64,000 bases of DNA from Hydrogenophaga sp. PBL-H3 (GTDB lineage: Bacteria; Pseudomonadota; Gammaproteobacteria; Burkholderiales; Burkholderiaceae_C): NCBI RefSeq assembly GCF_010104355.1, contig NZ_CP044972.1, positions 3,162,001 to 3,226,000 on the forward strand, read 5' to 3'. Both the position numbers and the translations under genes were made by a program. Under the pieces are notes generated by a model. It was not told the DNA's origin, searched no databases, and was given only the letters and a program-made list of their open reading frames with translations. This document shows positions 47,019 through 56,209 of the stretch, piece after piece. Position 1 is the stretch's first letter. Each line of letters begins with the position of its first letter.

Positions 47019-47879
47019 ATGAACCGCCTGCTCCCCCGCCTGCTGCTCACGCCCGCCATCGCCACGCTCTTCCTCTGGATGATCGTGCCGCTGGTGATGA
47101 CGATCTACTTCAGCCTCATCCGCTACAACCTGCTGCAGCCGGATGTGACCGGGTTTGCCGGGCTGGAGAACTTCGAGTACTTCGTCACCGACGCCTCGTT
47201 TGGCACGGCGGTACTCAACACCTTGTTGTTGCTGGGCAGCGTGATCCTCATCACCGTGGGTTTCGGCACGGCCATCGCCTTGCTGATCAACGAGCCCTTC
47301 GCCGGCCGCGGCCTGGTGCGTGTGCTGCTGATCTCACCCTTCTTCGTCATGCCCACGGTCAACGCGCTGCTGTGGAAGAACATGATGATGAACCCCATCT
47401 ACGGCGTGCTCGCGCAGGTGTGGACCTTCTTCGGCGCGGCCCCGGTGGACTGGCTCACCGACCACCCGCTGTTCTCCGTCATCGTCATGGTGTCGTGGCA
47501 GTGGCTGCCCTTCGCCACATTGATCTTCATGACCTCGCTGCAGAGCATGAACCGCGAGCAGCTCGAAGCCGCGCGCATGGACGGCGCCACCTACCTGCAG
47601 CAACTGCGCTACCTCTACATCCCGCACCTGGGCCGTTCGGTGGCCGTGGTCGTGATGATCGAGATGATCTTCTTGCTCAGCGTGTTCGCCGAGATCTACA
47701 CCACCACCGGCGGTGGCCCGGGCGACGCGAGCACCAATGTGGCCTTCCTGATCTTCAAGCAGGCGCTGCTCAATTTCGATGCCGGTGTGGCCTCGGCCGG
47801 TGCGCTGTTCGCGGTGGTGCTGGCCAACATCGCGGCCATCTTCCTGATCCGCATGGTTGGCAAGAACCTCGACAAATAA
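47019..47879 (+). CDS. Polyol ABC transporter permease 1 (SmoF-like)
   Basis: 286 residues with six membrane helices of the MalF-type (BPD_transp_1) family. The EAA coupling loop is QLEAARMDGATYLQQLRYLYIPHLG. With the next gene's product it forms the inner-membrane channel. The ATG follows the long inverted repeat; an upstream extension of the frame would run through that repeat and is not believed. Confidence 0.9.
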   Translation: MNRLLPRLLLTPAIATLFLWMIVPLVMTIYFSLIRYNLLQPDVTGFAGLENFEYFVTDASFGTAVLNTLLLLGSVILITVGFGTAIALLINEPFAGRGLVRVLLISPFFVMPTVNALLWKNMMMNPIYGVLAQVWTFFGAAPVDWLTDHPLFSVIVMVSWQWLPFATLIFMTSLQSMNREQLEAARMDGATYLQQLRYLYIPHLGRSVAVVVMIEMIFLLSVFAEIYTTTGGGPGDASTNVAFLIFKQALLNFDAGVASAGALFAVVLANIAAIFLIRMVGKNLDK

Positions 47880-47889
47880 GGCACTCACC

Positions 47890-48720
47890 ATGGCACGCCA
47901 ATCCACCTACACGCCCGCCTACGCGGTGCGCACCGTTGCTGCCTGGGCCGTGGCCCTGCTGCTGTTCTTTCCGCTGGGCTGGCTGCTGCTGACCGCGTTC
48001 AAGACCGAGCTGCAGGCCATTGCGGTTCCGCCCGAGCTGTTCTTCAAACCCACGCTGGAGAACTTCCACGAGGTGCAGGAGCGCAGCGACTACCTGCACT
48101 ACGCCTGGAACTCGGTGGTCACCAGCGTGGTGTCCACCCTGCTCGGTCTGGCGATTGCCGCGCCGGCAGCCTACGCCATGGCCTTCTTCAAGGGCAAGTA
48201 CGACAAGGACATCCTGATGTGGATGCTCTCCACCAAGATGATGCCGGCCGTGGGCGCGCTGGTGCCCATCTATGTGCTGGCGCAAAAGAGCCACCTGCTC
48301 GACACGCAGCTCGGCCTGATCATCGTGTTCACGCTGTCCAACCTGCCCATCATGGTGTGGATGCTGTATTCGGGCTTCAAGGAAATTCCCAACGAGATCC
48401 TGGAGGCTGCGCGCATGGACGGCGCCACGCTCTGGCAGGAGGCCACCAAGGTGCTGCTGCCCCTGTCGCTGGGTGGCTTTGCATCCACCGGTCTGCTGTG
48501 CCTGGTGCTGAGCTGGAACGAAGCCTTCTGGAGCCTGAACCTCAGCTCGGCCAAGGCCGGCACGCTGGCCACGCTGATTGCCAGCTACTCCAGCCCCGAG
48601 GGCCTGTTCTGGGCCAAGCTTTCCGCCGCTTCGCTCATGGCCATCGCGCCCATCGTGGTGTTCGGCTGGTTCAGCCAGAAACAACTGGTCCAAGGCCTCA
48701 CCTTCGGCGCGGTCAAGTAA
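47890..48720 (+). CDS. Polyol ABC transporter permease 2 (SmoG-like)
   Basis: 276 residues with six membrane helices of the MalG type. The EAA loop is EILEAARMDGATLWQEATKVLLPLS, and the STKMMPAVGALVPIYVLAQ segment is typical of sorbitol/mannitol permeases. It starts 10 bases after permease 1 and ends 20 bases before the ATPase gene. Confidence 0.9.
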   Translation: MARQSTYTPAYAVRTVAAWAVALLLFFPLGWLLLTAFKTELQAIAVPPELFFKPTLENFHEVQERSDYLHYAWNSVVTSVVSTLLGLAIAAPAAYAMAFFKGKYDKDILMWMLSTKMMPAVGALVPIYVLAQKSHLLDTQLGLIIVFTLSNLPIMVWMLYSGFKEIPNEILEAARMDGATLWQEATKVLLPLSLGGFASTGLLCLVLSWNEAFWSLNLSSAKAGTLATLIASYSSPEGLFWAKLSAASLMAIAPIVVFGWFSQKQLVQGLTFGAVK

Positions 48721-48740
48721 ACCTCTTCAGGACACAAACC

Positions 48741-49784
48741 ATGGCTTACCTGCAACTCAAGGGCATCGAGAAATTCTTCGGTGAACACCGCGCCATCAAG
48801 GGCATCGACCTGGACATCCAGCCCGGCGAATTCATCGTCTTTGTCGGGCCGTCGGGCTGCGGCAAGTCCACCCTGCTGAGGCTCATTGCCGGGCTGGAGC
48901 ACATCGACGGCGGCACGCTCAGCCTGGAGGGACGCGACATCACCCACCAGCCCTCCAGCAAACGCGACCTGGCCATGGTGTTCCAGAGCTACGCGCTCTA
49001 CCCGCACATGAGCGTGTTCGAGAACATGAGCTTCGCGCTCAAGCTCGCCAAGGTCGACCCCAAGGTGATCGAAGACAAGGTCAAGCGCGCCGCTGACATC
49101 CTCAACCTCACGCCCTACCTGCAGCGCACACCCAAGGAACTCTCGGGCGGCCAGCGCCAGCGGGTGGCCATCGGCCGCGCCATCGTGCGCGCGCCCAAGG
49201 TGTTCTTGTTCGACGAGCCGCTGTCCAACCTGGACGCCGCGCTGCGCGGCCAGACCCGCGTGGAGATTGCCAAGCTGCACCGCGACCTGGGCGCCACCAC
49301 CATTTACGTGACGCACGACCAGGTGGAGGCCATGACACTGGCCGACCGCGTGGTGGTGCTGCGCGACGGCCTGATCGAACAGGTGGGCACGCCGCTGGAG
49401 CTCTACGACCGCCCGGCCAACCAGTTCGTGGCGCAGTTCATCGGCACACCGCAGATGAACGTGTCGCCGCTGCAGCAGATGCCCGCACTGATCCAGCAGC
49501 AGGCCCCTGCGGGCGCGGTGGGTGGCTCCATCGGATTGCGGCCAGAGAACGTGGTGGTGCGCCCGGCCGGCCAGGGCGCCATCAAAGGCCAGGTGGACCT
49601 GATCGAAGCGCTCGGTGCCGAAACGCTCATTTACCTGAGAACCACCGAAGGTGCGCCGCTGGTGGCACGCCAGAGCGATCGCACCACGCTCACGCCGGGC
49701 GACGCCGTCACGCTCGACATTGCCACCGACCACGCGCACTGGTTCGACAACGCCGGCCGTGTGGTTGGTCGAGCCGCCGCCTGA
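48741..49784 (+). CDS. Polyol ABC transporter ATPase (SmoK/MalK-like)
   Basis: 347 residues. The N-terminal ATPase has Walker A GPSGCGKSTL, Q-loop MVFQSYALYPHM, signature LSGGQRQRVAIGRAI, Walker B VFLFDEPLSNLD, and H-loop IYVTHDQVEAMT. The C-terminal TOBE/OB regulatory domain (about 240-347, FIGTPQMN, GLRPENV) marks it as MalK type. It drives the two permeases. Members of this group sometimes serve several transporters. Confidence 0.92.
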   Translation: MAYLQLKGIEKFFGEHRAIKGIDLDIQPGEFIVFVGPSGCGKSTLLRLIAGLEHIDGGTLSLEGRDITHQPSSKRDLAMVFQSYALYPHMSVFENMSFALKLAKVDPKVIEDKVKRAADILNLTPYLQRTPKELSGGQRQRVAIGRAIVRAPKVFLFDEPLSNLDAALRGQTRVEIAKLHRDLGATTIYVTHDQVEAMTLADRVVVLRDGLIEQVGTPLELYDRPANQFVAQFIGTPQMNVSPLQQMPALIQQQAPAGAVGGSIGLRPENVVVRPAGQGAIKGQVDLIEALGAETLIYLRTTEGAPLVARQSDRTTLTPGDAVTLDIATDHAHWFDNAGRVVGRAAA

Positions 49785-49822
49785 GCCCCCCGAACCAGCA
49801 CACCCCACGATCAAGCAACAAC

Positions 49823-50557
49823 ATGAGTGCTACACATCCTTTGAATGGCCAGGTGGCCGCCGTCACGGGCGCGGCATCGGGCATCGGTTTCGCCAGTGCC
49901 CAGGCCATGCTGTCAGCGGGCGCCCATGTCGTGCTGATCGACCGCGATGCGCAAGCCCTGGCAAAGGCCTGCGACACGCTGGGCCCCACCGCCCTGCCGC
50001 TGGTGCTGGACCTGCTGGACCCCGCGCAATGCGCAACGATGCCCGAACGCATCCTCGGTCTGGCCGGCAGGCTCGATGTCTTTCACGCCAACGCCGGGCT
50101 CTACGTGGGCGGCGACCTGATCGACGCCACCGACGACGCCATCGACCGCATGCTCAACCTGAACGTGAACGTGGTCATGAAGAACGTGCGCGGCGTGCTG
50201 CCCCACATGATCGCGCGAGGCAGCGGCGACATCATCGTCACCAGCTCGCTGGCGGCGCATTTCCCCACACCGTGGGAACCGGTCTATGCCTCGTCCAAGT
50301 GGGCCGTGAACTGCTTTGTGCAGACGGTGCGCCGCCAGGTTTTCAAGCACGGCATCCGCGTGGGCTCCATCTCGCCCGGGCCGGTGATCACCTCGCTGCT
50401 GGCCGACTGGCCGGCCGAAAAGCTGGCCGAGGCCAAGGCCAGCGGCAGCCTGATCGAAGCCTCGGAAGTGGCCGACGTGGTGCTGTTCATGCTCACGCGC
50501 CCACGCGGCATGACGATCCGCGACGTGGTGATGATGCCCACGAACTTCGACCTCTGA
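49823..50557 (+). CDS. SDR-family polyol dehydrogenase
   Basis: 244 residues of the classical short-chain dehydrogenase fold: cofactor site VTGAASGIGFASA, Asp at the end of strand 2 (LIDRD, favouring NAD), NAG in FHANAGLYVGG, catalytic Ser in IVTSSLAAH, and YxxxK in YASSKWAV (Tyr and Lys). By position in the operon it should oxidise a polyol such as ribitol, sorbitol or xylitol to the ketose; a ribitol-dehydrogenase-like enzyme is my best guess. It starts 38 bases after the ATPase gene. Confidence 0.85.
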   Translation: MSATHPLNGQVAAVTGAASGIGFASAQAMLSAGAHVVLIDRDAQALAKACDTLGPTALPLVLDLLDPAQCATMPERILGLAGRLDVFHANAGLYVGGDLIDATDDAIDRMLNLNVNVVMKNVRGVLPHMIARGSGDIIVTSSLAAHFPTPWEPVYASSKWAVNCFVQTVRRQVFKHGIRVGSISPGPVITSLLADWPAEKLAEAKASGSLIEASEVADVVLFMLTRPRGMTIRDVVMMPTNFDL

Positions 50558-50578
50558 TCCTGTCTTTCATCACTGACC

Positions 50579-51997
50579 ATGAACACCATCCTGCACCTGG
50601 GCCTGGGCTCGTTCCACCGCGCACACCAGGCCGTCTATGTTCACCAGCTGCGCCAGCTCGGTGACACCCGCTGGACCATCGCCGCCGGCAACCTGCGCCC
50701 CGACATGCTGGACACCATCAGCGCGCTGCAGGCGCAGGGCGGCGCCTACACGCTGGAGACCGTCACACCACAGGGCGAGCGCAGCTACACGCGCATCACG
50801 TCCATCCAGCGCGTGCTGCCGTACCAGGACGATCTGGCCCCGCTGGTGGCCGTGGCCGCCGATCCGGCCACGCGCATCATCTCCTTCACCGTCACCGAAG
50901 CCGGCTACTACCTCGACGCCCAGAACCGGCTGGACTGGGCCAGCTTCCCCGACCTGCGCGCCGATCTGGCGGCCGTGAAAGCCGGCCAGGCCGGCCACAC
51001 CCTCTACGGCGGTCTGGTCACCCTGTTGCGCGCGCGCATGCAGGCCCAGGCGGGCCCGGTGACGCTGATGAACTGCGACAACCTGCGCCACAACGGCGAG
51101 CGCTCGCGCGGCGGCCTGCTGCAGTTCATCGATGCGCTGGGCGATGCGCCTCTCAAGGCCTGGGTGCAGGCCAACACCAGCAGCCCCAACGCCATGGTGG
51201 ACCGCATCACCCCGCGCCCCACGCCCGACGTGGCCGTGCGCGTGCAAGCCGCCACCGGCCAGCACGACCCGGCCGCCCTCATGGGCGAGAGCTTCATCCA
51301 GTGGGTCATCGAAGACCACTTCATCGCTGGCAGGCCCGAATGGGAGCGGGTGGGTGTGGAGATGGTGGCGTCGGTCGATGCGTATGAAGAAGCCAAGATC
51401 CGCCTGCTCAACGCCACGCACTCCTGCATTGCCTGGGCCGGCACGCTGATCGGCCACCGCTACATCCATGAAGGCACACACAACGCGGTGATCCGCCGCT
51501 TCGCCTACGATTACGTGACCGACGACGTGATCCCCGTGCTGGACACCCCCGAACATCCCTGCCCCATCAACCTGCCCGACTACCGCGATGTGGTGCTCGA
51601 CCGCTTCAGCAACCCGGCCATTGCCGACACCAACCAGCGTGTCGCCATGGACGGCTTCAGCAAGATCCCGGGCTTCATCGCGCCCACCATACGCGAGCGG
51701 CTGGCGCGGGGTGAACCCATTGACAGCGTGGCCATGCTGCCGGCACTCTTCCTGGCCTATCTGCAACGCTGGCATACCGGCCAGATTCCCTACACCTACC
51801 AGGACCAGGCGATGAAACCCGAGACCGCCCACGCGATGTGCGACGCCGCCGACCCTGTGGTTGCGTTCTGCGCCGACACCACGCTGTGGGGTGAACTGGC
51901 CGGCGATCCGCGGCTGGTGGACGCCGTGCGCCGCGCCCGCGATCGGGTGAGCCGTTTCGTCACGGCCCACACCGGCGTGAGCGCCACCCCCACCTGA
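50579..51997 (+). CDS. dalD: Mannitol-dehydrogenase-family enzyme, probably D-arabinitol 4-dehydrogenase
   Basis: 472 residues of the long-chain polyol dehydrogenase family: N-terminal HLGLGSFHRAHQAVYVHQL, TMNCDNL-like VTLMNCDNLRHNG, DRITPRPT, and the catalytic block KIRLLNATHSCIAW (Lys, Asn, His). Mannitol 2-dehydrogenase gives fructose; D-arabinitol 4-dehydrogenase gives D-xylulose. The xylulokinase gene two places downstream makes arabinitol to xylulose the better fit. The N-terminus lacks the extra about 25 residues often found in mannitol 2-dehydrogenases, in line with DalD. The assignment stays provisional. Confidence 0.75.
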   Translation: MNTILHLGLGSFHRAHQAVYVHQLRQLGDTRWTIAAGNLRPDMLDTISALQAQGGAYTLETVTPQGERSYTRITSIQRVLPYQDDLAPLVAVAADPATRIISFTVTEAGYYLDAQNRLDWASFPDLRADLAAVKAGQAGHTLYGGLVTLLRARMQAQAGPVTLMNCDNLRHNGERSRGGLLQFIDALGDAPLKAWVQANTSSPNAMVDRITPRPTPDVAVRVQAATGQHDPAALMGESFIQWVIEDHFIAGRPEWERVGVEMVASVDAYEEAKIRLLNATHSCIAWAGTLIGHRYIHEGTHNAVIRRFAYDYVTDDVIPVLDTPEHPCPINLPDYRDVVLDRFSNPAIADTNQRVAMDGFSKIPGFIAPTIRERLARGEPIDSVAMLPALFLAYLQRWHTGQIPYTYQDQAMKPETAHAMCDAADPVVAFCADTTLWGELAGDPRLVDAVRRARDRVSRFVTAHTGVSATPT

Positions 51998-52023
51998 CCC
52001 GGACACCGGTGCCGGCAAGTTCC

Positions 52024-52959
52024 ATGACCGTTCGCAACCGCACCACCCCGCGCCAGATCAAGCCCGAGCTGGAACACGAGCTGGCCCGTTCGCCCAACCT
52101 GGGCTACGAGTCGTCGAACGACGTGGGCTTCGTGCGTTGCCTGTCACACGGCTTCCCCACGCCCCTGGCCCGCTGGCACTACCACGACGAGTACGAGCTG
52201 CACCTGATCACCAGCACCAGCGGCAAGCTGTTCGTGGGCGACTGGATCGGCCCCTTCCAGGCCGGTCAGCTCGTGCTCACCGGCCCGCGCCTGCCGCACA
52301 ACTGGGTCAGCATGGACATGCCCGAAGGCGGCGTGGCCTTGCGCGATCTGGTGATCCAGTTTTCACATGAGCCGCTGGTGCGCGCGAGCGACACCATCCC
52401 CGAGCTGGCCGAGGTGCTTCCACTGCTGGAACGCGCCAAGCACGGCATCGAGTTCTTCGGCATGTCCGAATCTGCAGAGGCCCACTGGCACAAAGTCAAG
52501 AGCACGCGTGGCCTCAAACGCTTCACCGCCTTCTGCGATTTCCTGAGCGACCTCGCCGCCTGCACCGACTACCGCCTGCTCTCCAGCGTGCAGCTGCAGA
52601 GCACCGACGACGACGCCTCGCTCGACCAGATCGACGCCGTGGTCAGCCGCATCACCGACCATCTGGCCGACGAACACTCCGCCGCCGCGCTCGCCACCGA
52701 ACTGGGCATGAGCGAGAGCAGGTTCAGCCGCTTCTTCCGCAAGGCCACCGGCAACACCTTCACCGACTTCGTCAACCGCGTGCGCATCAGCCGCGCCTGC
52801 CAGTTGCTGATGGACACCGACCAGCAGATCACCCACATCTGCTACGAAGTGGGCTTCAACAACGTGGCCAACTTCAACCGCCGCTTTCTTGAAATCAAGG
52901 GCATGACACCCAGCGAATTTCGCCGCCAGTCGCTCACCCGCTTCCGAGGCGCGGCCTGA
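52024..52959 (+). CDS. AraC-family regulator of the polyol operon
   Basis: 311 residues. An N-terminal cupin-like sensor (WHYHDEYELHLITSTSGKLFVGDWIGPF, with LTGPRLPHNW) is followed by two C-terminal AraC helix-turn-helix units (AALATELGMSESRFSRFFRKATGNTFTDFVNRVRISRACQLL, ITHICYEVGFNNVANFNRRF). It should sense the imported polyol and activate the operon that contains it. ATG 52024 is used; GTG 52009 would add five residues. It lies between the dehydrogenase and xylulokinase genes. Confidence 0.9.
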   Translation: MTVRNRTTPRQIKPELEHELARSPNLGYESSNDVGFVRCLSHGFPTPLARWHYHDEYELHLITSTSGKLFVGDWIGPFQAGQLVLTGPRLPHNWVSMDMPEGGVALRDLVIQFSHEPLVRASDTIPELAEVLPLLERAKHGIEFFGMSESAEAHWHKVKSTRGLKRFTAFCDFLSDLAACTDYRLLSSVQLQSTDDDASLDQIDAVVSRITDHLADEHSAAALATELGMSESRFSRFFRKATGNTFTDFVNRVRISRACQLLMDTDQQITHICYEVGFNNVANFNRRFLEIKGMTPSEFRRQSLTRFRGAA

Positions 52960-52962
52960 TTC

Positions 52963-54435
52963 ATGTTCCTCGGTCTCGACCTCGGCACGTCCGAACTCAA
53001 AGCCCTGCTGCTCACCGACACCCACGAGGTGATCGCCACCGCGCGCTCGCCGCTCACCGTTCAGCGCCCGCAACCCCTGTGGGCCGAACAAGCCCCTGCC
53101 GACTGGTGGCGCGCGCTCGAAGACGTGATGGCGCAGTTGCAGCACGCCCAGCCCGCCGCACTCGCTCGCCTGCAAGGCGTGGGCTTCTCGGGCCAGATGC
53201 ACGGCGCCGTGCTGCTTGACGAACACCACACGGTGTTGCGCCCGGCCATTCTGTGGAACGACGGACGCAGCGGCGCGCAGTGCGAGCAGCTCAGCGCTGC
53301 GGTGCCCGAGCTCGCCCGCATCACCGGCAACCTCGCCATGCCCGGCTTCACGGCACCCAAGCTGCTTTGGGTGCGCGAGCACGAGCCGGCCCTGTTCGCG
53401 CGGGTGCGCCGAGTGCTGCTGCCCAAGGACTGGCTGCGCCTGCAGCTCACCGGCGAAGCGGTGAGCGAGATGTCGGACGCAGCAGGCACGCTGTGGCTCG
53501 ACTGCGCGCGGCGCGACTGGTCCGACGCCCTGCTCGACGCCTGCGGCCTCACGCGCAGCCACATGCCGCGCCTGGTGGAGGGCAGCGAAGTCTCGGCGTT
53601 CATCACCCCCGAGCTCTGCGCGCGCTGGGGCCTGCCCGCGCGCGTGCCGGTGGCCGGTGGTGCGGGCGACAACGCGGCCAGCGCCGTGGGCATGGGGCTG
53701 GTGCGGCCGGGCGAAGGCTTTGTGTCGCTCGGCACCTCGGGCGTGGTGTTCGTCAGCGGCGACCGTTTTCAGCCCAACCCGCAGCGCGCGCTGCACGCCT
53801 TCTGCCACGCGCTGCCCGGGCGCTGGCACCAGATGTCGGTGATGCTGAGCGCGGCGAGCGCGGTGAGCTGGGCGAGCCGAACACTGGCCTTCGACAACGA
53901 AGCCGCGCTCCTCAAGGCGGCCGCGCGCCTCACACCGGCCGAGCGCACCACGGCCCCGCTGTTCCTGCCCTACCTGAGCGGCGAGCGCACGCCGCACAAC
54001 CAGCCGCTGGCCAGCGGCGTGTGGTTCGGCATGACGGCCGCGCACGGCCGCGATGCCCTGGCCTACGCGGTGGCCGAAGGCGTGGGCTTTGGCCTGCGCG
54101 ACGGCCTGCAGACCCTGAGCGCCACCGAGCCACCGCTGCACGCGCTCTCACTGGTGGGCGGCGGTGCGCGCGACGCGTGGTGGGCGCAGTTGCTGGCCGA
54201 CTCGCTGGGCCTCACGCTGCGCGTGCACGCCGGTGGCGAGACCGGCGCCGCGCTGGGCGCAGCGCGCCTGGCCTGGCTGGCCTGCGGGGGCACGGTGGAC
54301 ACGGTGTGCACCACGCCTCCCGTCACGCGAAGCTTCGAGCCCGACGCTGCGTCGCACGCCGCGCTGCTGCCACGGCACGCGCGCTTCCAGGCGCTGTACG
54401 CGGCGCTGCTGCCGCAGTTCATTGCCACGAACTGA
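52963..54435 (+). CDS. xylB: Xylulokinase
   Basis: 490 residues of the FGGY kinase family: FLGLDLGTSELKALLL (phosphate site), GVGFSGQMHGAVLLD and ILWNDGR (xylulose-site marks), GGAGDNAASAVGMG, and the C-terminal LSLVGGGARDAWWAQLLADSLG. It makes D-xylulose-5-phosphate for the pentose phosphate pathway. It is the last gene of the polyol operon, three bases after the AraC gene. Its presence implies D-xylulose as an intermediate, from D-arabinitol or xylitol. Confidence 0.92.
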   Translation: MFLGLDLGTSELKALLLTDTHEVIATARSPLTVQRPQPLWAEQAPADWWRALEDVMAQLQHAQPAALARLQGVGFSGQMHGAVLLDEHHTVLRPAILWNDGRSGAQCEQLSAAVPELARITGNLAMPGFTAPKLLWVREHEPALFARVRRVLLPKDWLRLQLTGEAVSEMSDAAGTLWLDCARRDWSDALLDACGLTRSHMPRLVEGSEVSAFITPELCARWGLPARVPVAGGAGDNAASAVGMGLVRPGEGFVSLGTSGVVFVSGDRFQPNPQRALHAFCHALPGRWHQMSVMLSAASAVSWASRTLAFDNEAALLKAAARLTPAERTTAPLFLPYLSGERTPHNQPLASGVWFGMTAAHGRDALAYAVAEGVGFGLRDGLQTLSATEPPLHALSLVGGGARDAWWAQLLADSLGLTLRVHAGGETGAALGAARLAWLACGGTVDTVCTTPPVTRSFEPDAASHAALLPRHARFQALYAALLPQFIATN

Positions 54436-54483
54436 TGCGGCGGCGGTAAGCTCCCCGGTGCGCCCCAAACAACAGGAGACACC

Positions 54484-54771
54484 ATGCCCGCTTACCTCTA
54501 CGGCAACATCGAAGTCACCCGCCCTGATCTGTACGAGGAATACCGCCGCGAGGTGCCTGCGCTCATCGCCGCGCACGGCGGGCGCTACCTGGTGCGCGGT
54601 GGCGCGGTCTCGGTGCTTGAAGGCAATGGCGTGCCACAGCGTCAGGTGATCCTGGAGTTCCCCGACATGGCGCACCTGCAGGCCTTCTACACATCGCCCG
54701 AGTACCAACGCCTGGTCAAGGTCCGCCAGAGCGCGTCCACCGGCACGCTGTTGGCCATCGAAGGTTACTGA
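54484..54771 (+). CDS. DUF1330 family protein
   Basis: 95 residues. The small ferredoxin-like fold of DUF1330: YLYGNIEVTRPDLYEEYRREVPALIAAHGGRYLVRGG, then VILEFPDMAHLQAFYTSPEYQRL. The function is unknown. A strong AGGAG site lies seven bases before the ATG, and TAAGCT at 54448 may be a -10. Its end overlaps the convergent creD gene by seven bases. Confidence 0.85.
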   Translation: MPAYLYGNIEVTRPDLYEEYRREVPALIAAHGGRYLVRGGAVSVLEGNGVPQRQVILEFPDMAHLQAFYTSPEYQRLVKVRQSASTGTLLAIEGY

Positions 54772-56114
54772 GACGGCTGAGCGGGTGGTTGCGGCGAACC
54801 AATCACGCTGTACCAGTCCAGCTTGCGTGTGACCACCATGATGGCCGCGAGCGCGCCGAAGAGCAGCAGCGAACCCATCATCAAGGCGTTGTCTTCCGAC
54901 ACCAGGATGCCGTAGAGCACGCCGTACAGCGCCACCAGCATGGCGCTCATGCCCACGGCCGGCCGCCAGCCGCGCAGCACATGGCGCAGGTAGTGCGTGA
55001 GCAGACCGATGCACGCCGCACTCGCCAGCAGGTAAGCCAAGGCGAAATCCAGGTGTTCCGAGAGCGAGAGCAGCAGCAGGAAAAACAGCACCAGCGCCGC
55101 GCCGATCATGAGGTACTGCATGGGGTGGATGCGCCAGCGTTTGACCATCTCCAACACGAAGAACGCGGCGAAGGTGAGCACGATGAACATCAGCCCGTAC
55201 TTGGTGGCGCGCTCGGTCAGGCGGTACACGTCCACCGGGTTGTCCAGCGACACCGAGAAGCTGTCTGGCGACCCCCTGGCCTCACCGCGCTGCGCAAACT
55301 GCTGCTGCGCCTGGGTGGAGAGCGAGGGCACGCTCCAGGTGGCCTCAAAACCTTGATCGCTCACGCTGCGCGTGCGCGGCAAAAAGTCACCTCCAAAACT
55401 CGGGTGCGGCCAGGACGAGCGCAGGCTCACGCTGTTCTCGTCGGCCAGCGGCACCCAACCCATGCGCCCGGTGCCGGCCAGCTCCACGTTCAGCGCGATC
55501 TCGAACGTCGCACCGGGCTTGAGCAGCTCCAGATCCACCGGCGCGGCCAGCGGCAGCGGCAGCTTCTGTGCTGCGGGTGACGGTGCCATGGTCACGGCCT
55601 TGCCCGCCACGGTGAGCTGCGGCGCGCTCAGCAGACCCCGCAGATCGCTCACGCCCAGCACCATGCGCGGCTGCCCGAGCGTGATCTGGCCGTTTTTCTC
55701 CACCGGCTCAACGCCGCTCCACACGAAGCGGCCCGTGCTCTGGTGGGAGCTCGTGTAGACCGTGACCGGGAAAATGCCGCGCCAACGGGTTTGCGTTTCC
55801 AGCTGGCTGCGTGTGTCCAGGCGGGTGGGGAAGCGCAAGGCCACATGGGCCTGCGTCACACGCTCTTCGCGCGTCTCGCCCCGGCCTGTTTCCACCAGCA
55901 CGGTGCGAGTGAAGGTTTCGGTGTACGGCACGTAGAGCACCGGGCCGGTGATGGTCTGTTCCCCGGCGTGGGCGCGCGCCACGTCGCTGGCGGCCTCGGC
56001 GCGGTAGGCGCTGCGCTCCTGGATCGTGTCGAACACCATCAACAAAGGGATAGACAGCAGCAGCATCAGCGAGAAGATGACGAGCAATTTGCTCAGCAGG
56101 GGGTGTTTTTTCAA
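54765..56114 (-). CDS. creD: Inner membrane protein CreD
   Basis: 449 residues. One N-terminal membrane helix, a large periplasmic domain (about 40-300, with RWRGIFPVTVYTS and GDFLPRTRSVSDQGFEATWSVP), then five to six C-terminal helices beginning TKYGLMFIVLTFAAFFVLE. CreD is the main target of the CreBC two-component system and affects envelope integrity and beta-lactam response in several Gram-negatives; its molecular activity is unknown. It follows creC with a 95-base gap that holds cre-tag-like repeats. Confidence 0.94.
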   Translation of the reverse strand: MKKHPLLSKLLVIFSLMLLLSIPLLMVFDTIQERSAYRAEAASDVARAHAGEQTITGPVLYVPYTETFTRTVLVETGRGETREERVTQAHVALRFPTRLDTRSQLETQTRWRGIFPVTVYTSSHQSTGRFVWSGVEPVEKNGQITLGQPRMVLGVSDLRGLLSAPQLTVAGKAVTMAPSPAAQKLPLPLAAPVDLELLKPGATFEIALNVELAGTGRMGWVPLADENSVSLRSSWPHPSFGGDFLPRTRSVSDQGFEATWSVPSLSTQAQQQFAQRGEARGSPDSFSVSLDNPVDVYRLTERATKYGLMFIVLTFAAFFVLEMVKRWRIHPMQYLMIGAALVLFFLLLLSLSEHLDFALAYLLASAACIGLLTHYLRHVLRGWRPAVGMSAMLVALYGVLYGILVSEDNALMMGSLLLFGALAAIMVVTRKLDWYSVIGSPQPPAQPSQ

Positions 56115-56157
56115 GGCGGGCTCCGTGGTTGCAACAGTGCCAGTCTCTCAAGCGGAT

Positions 56158-56204
56158 GTGCAGCGGCCGTGCAGTGCCGCGGCGGTTTGTGCAGTGGGTG
56201 TGAA
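56158..56204 (-). promoter_or_regulatory. Two cre-tag-like direct repeats upstream of creD
   Basis: On the minus strand TTCAC-N6-TGCAC (56204-56189) and TGCAC-N6-TGCAC (56173-56158) match the E. coli CreB tag TTCAC-N6-TTCAC in spacing and nearly in sequence. They stand in the creC-creD gap, where CreB would be expected to drive creD. Confidence 0.6.
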
Positions 56205-56209
56205 AACGC

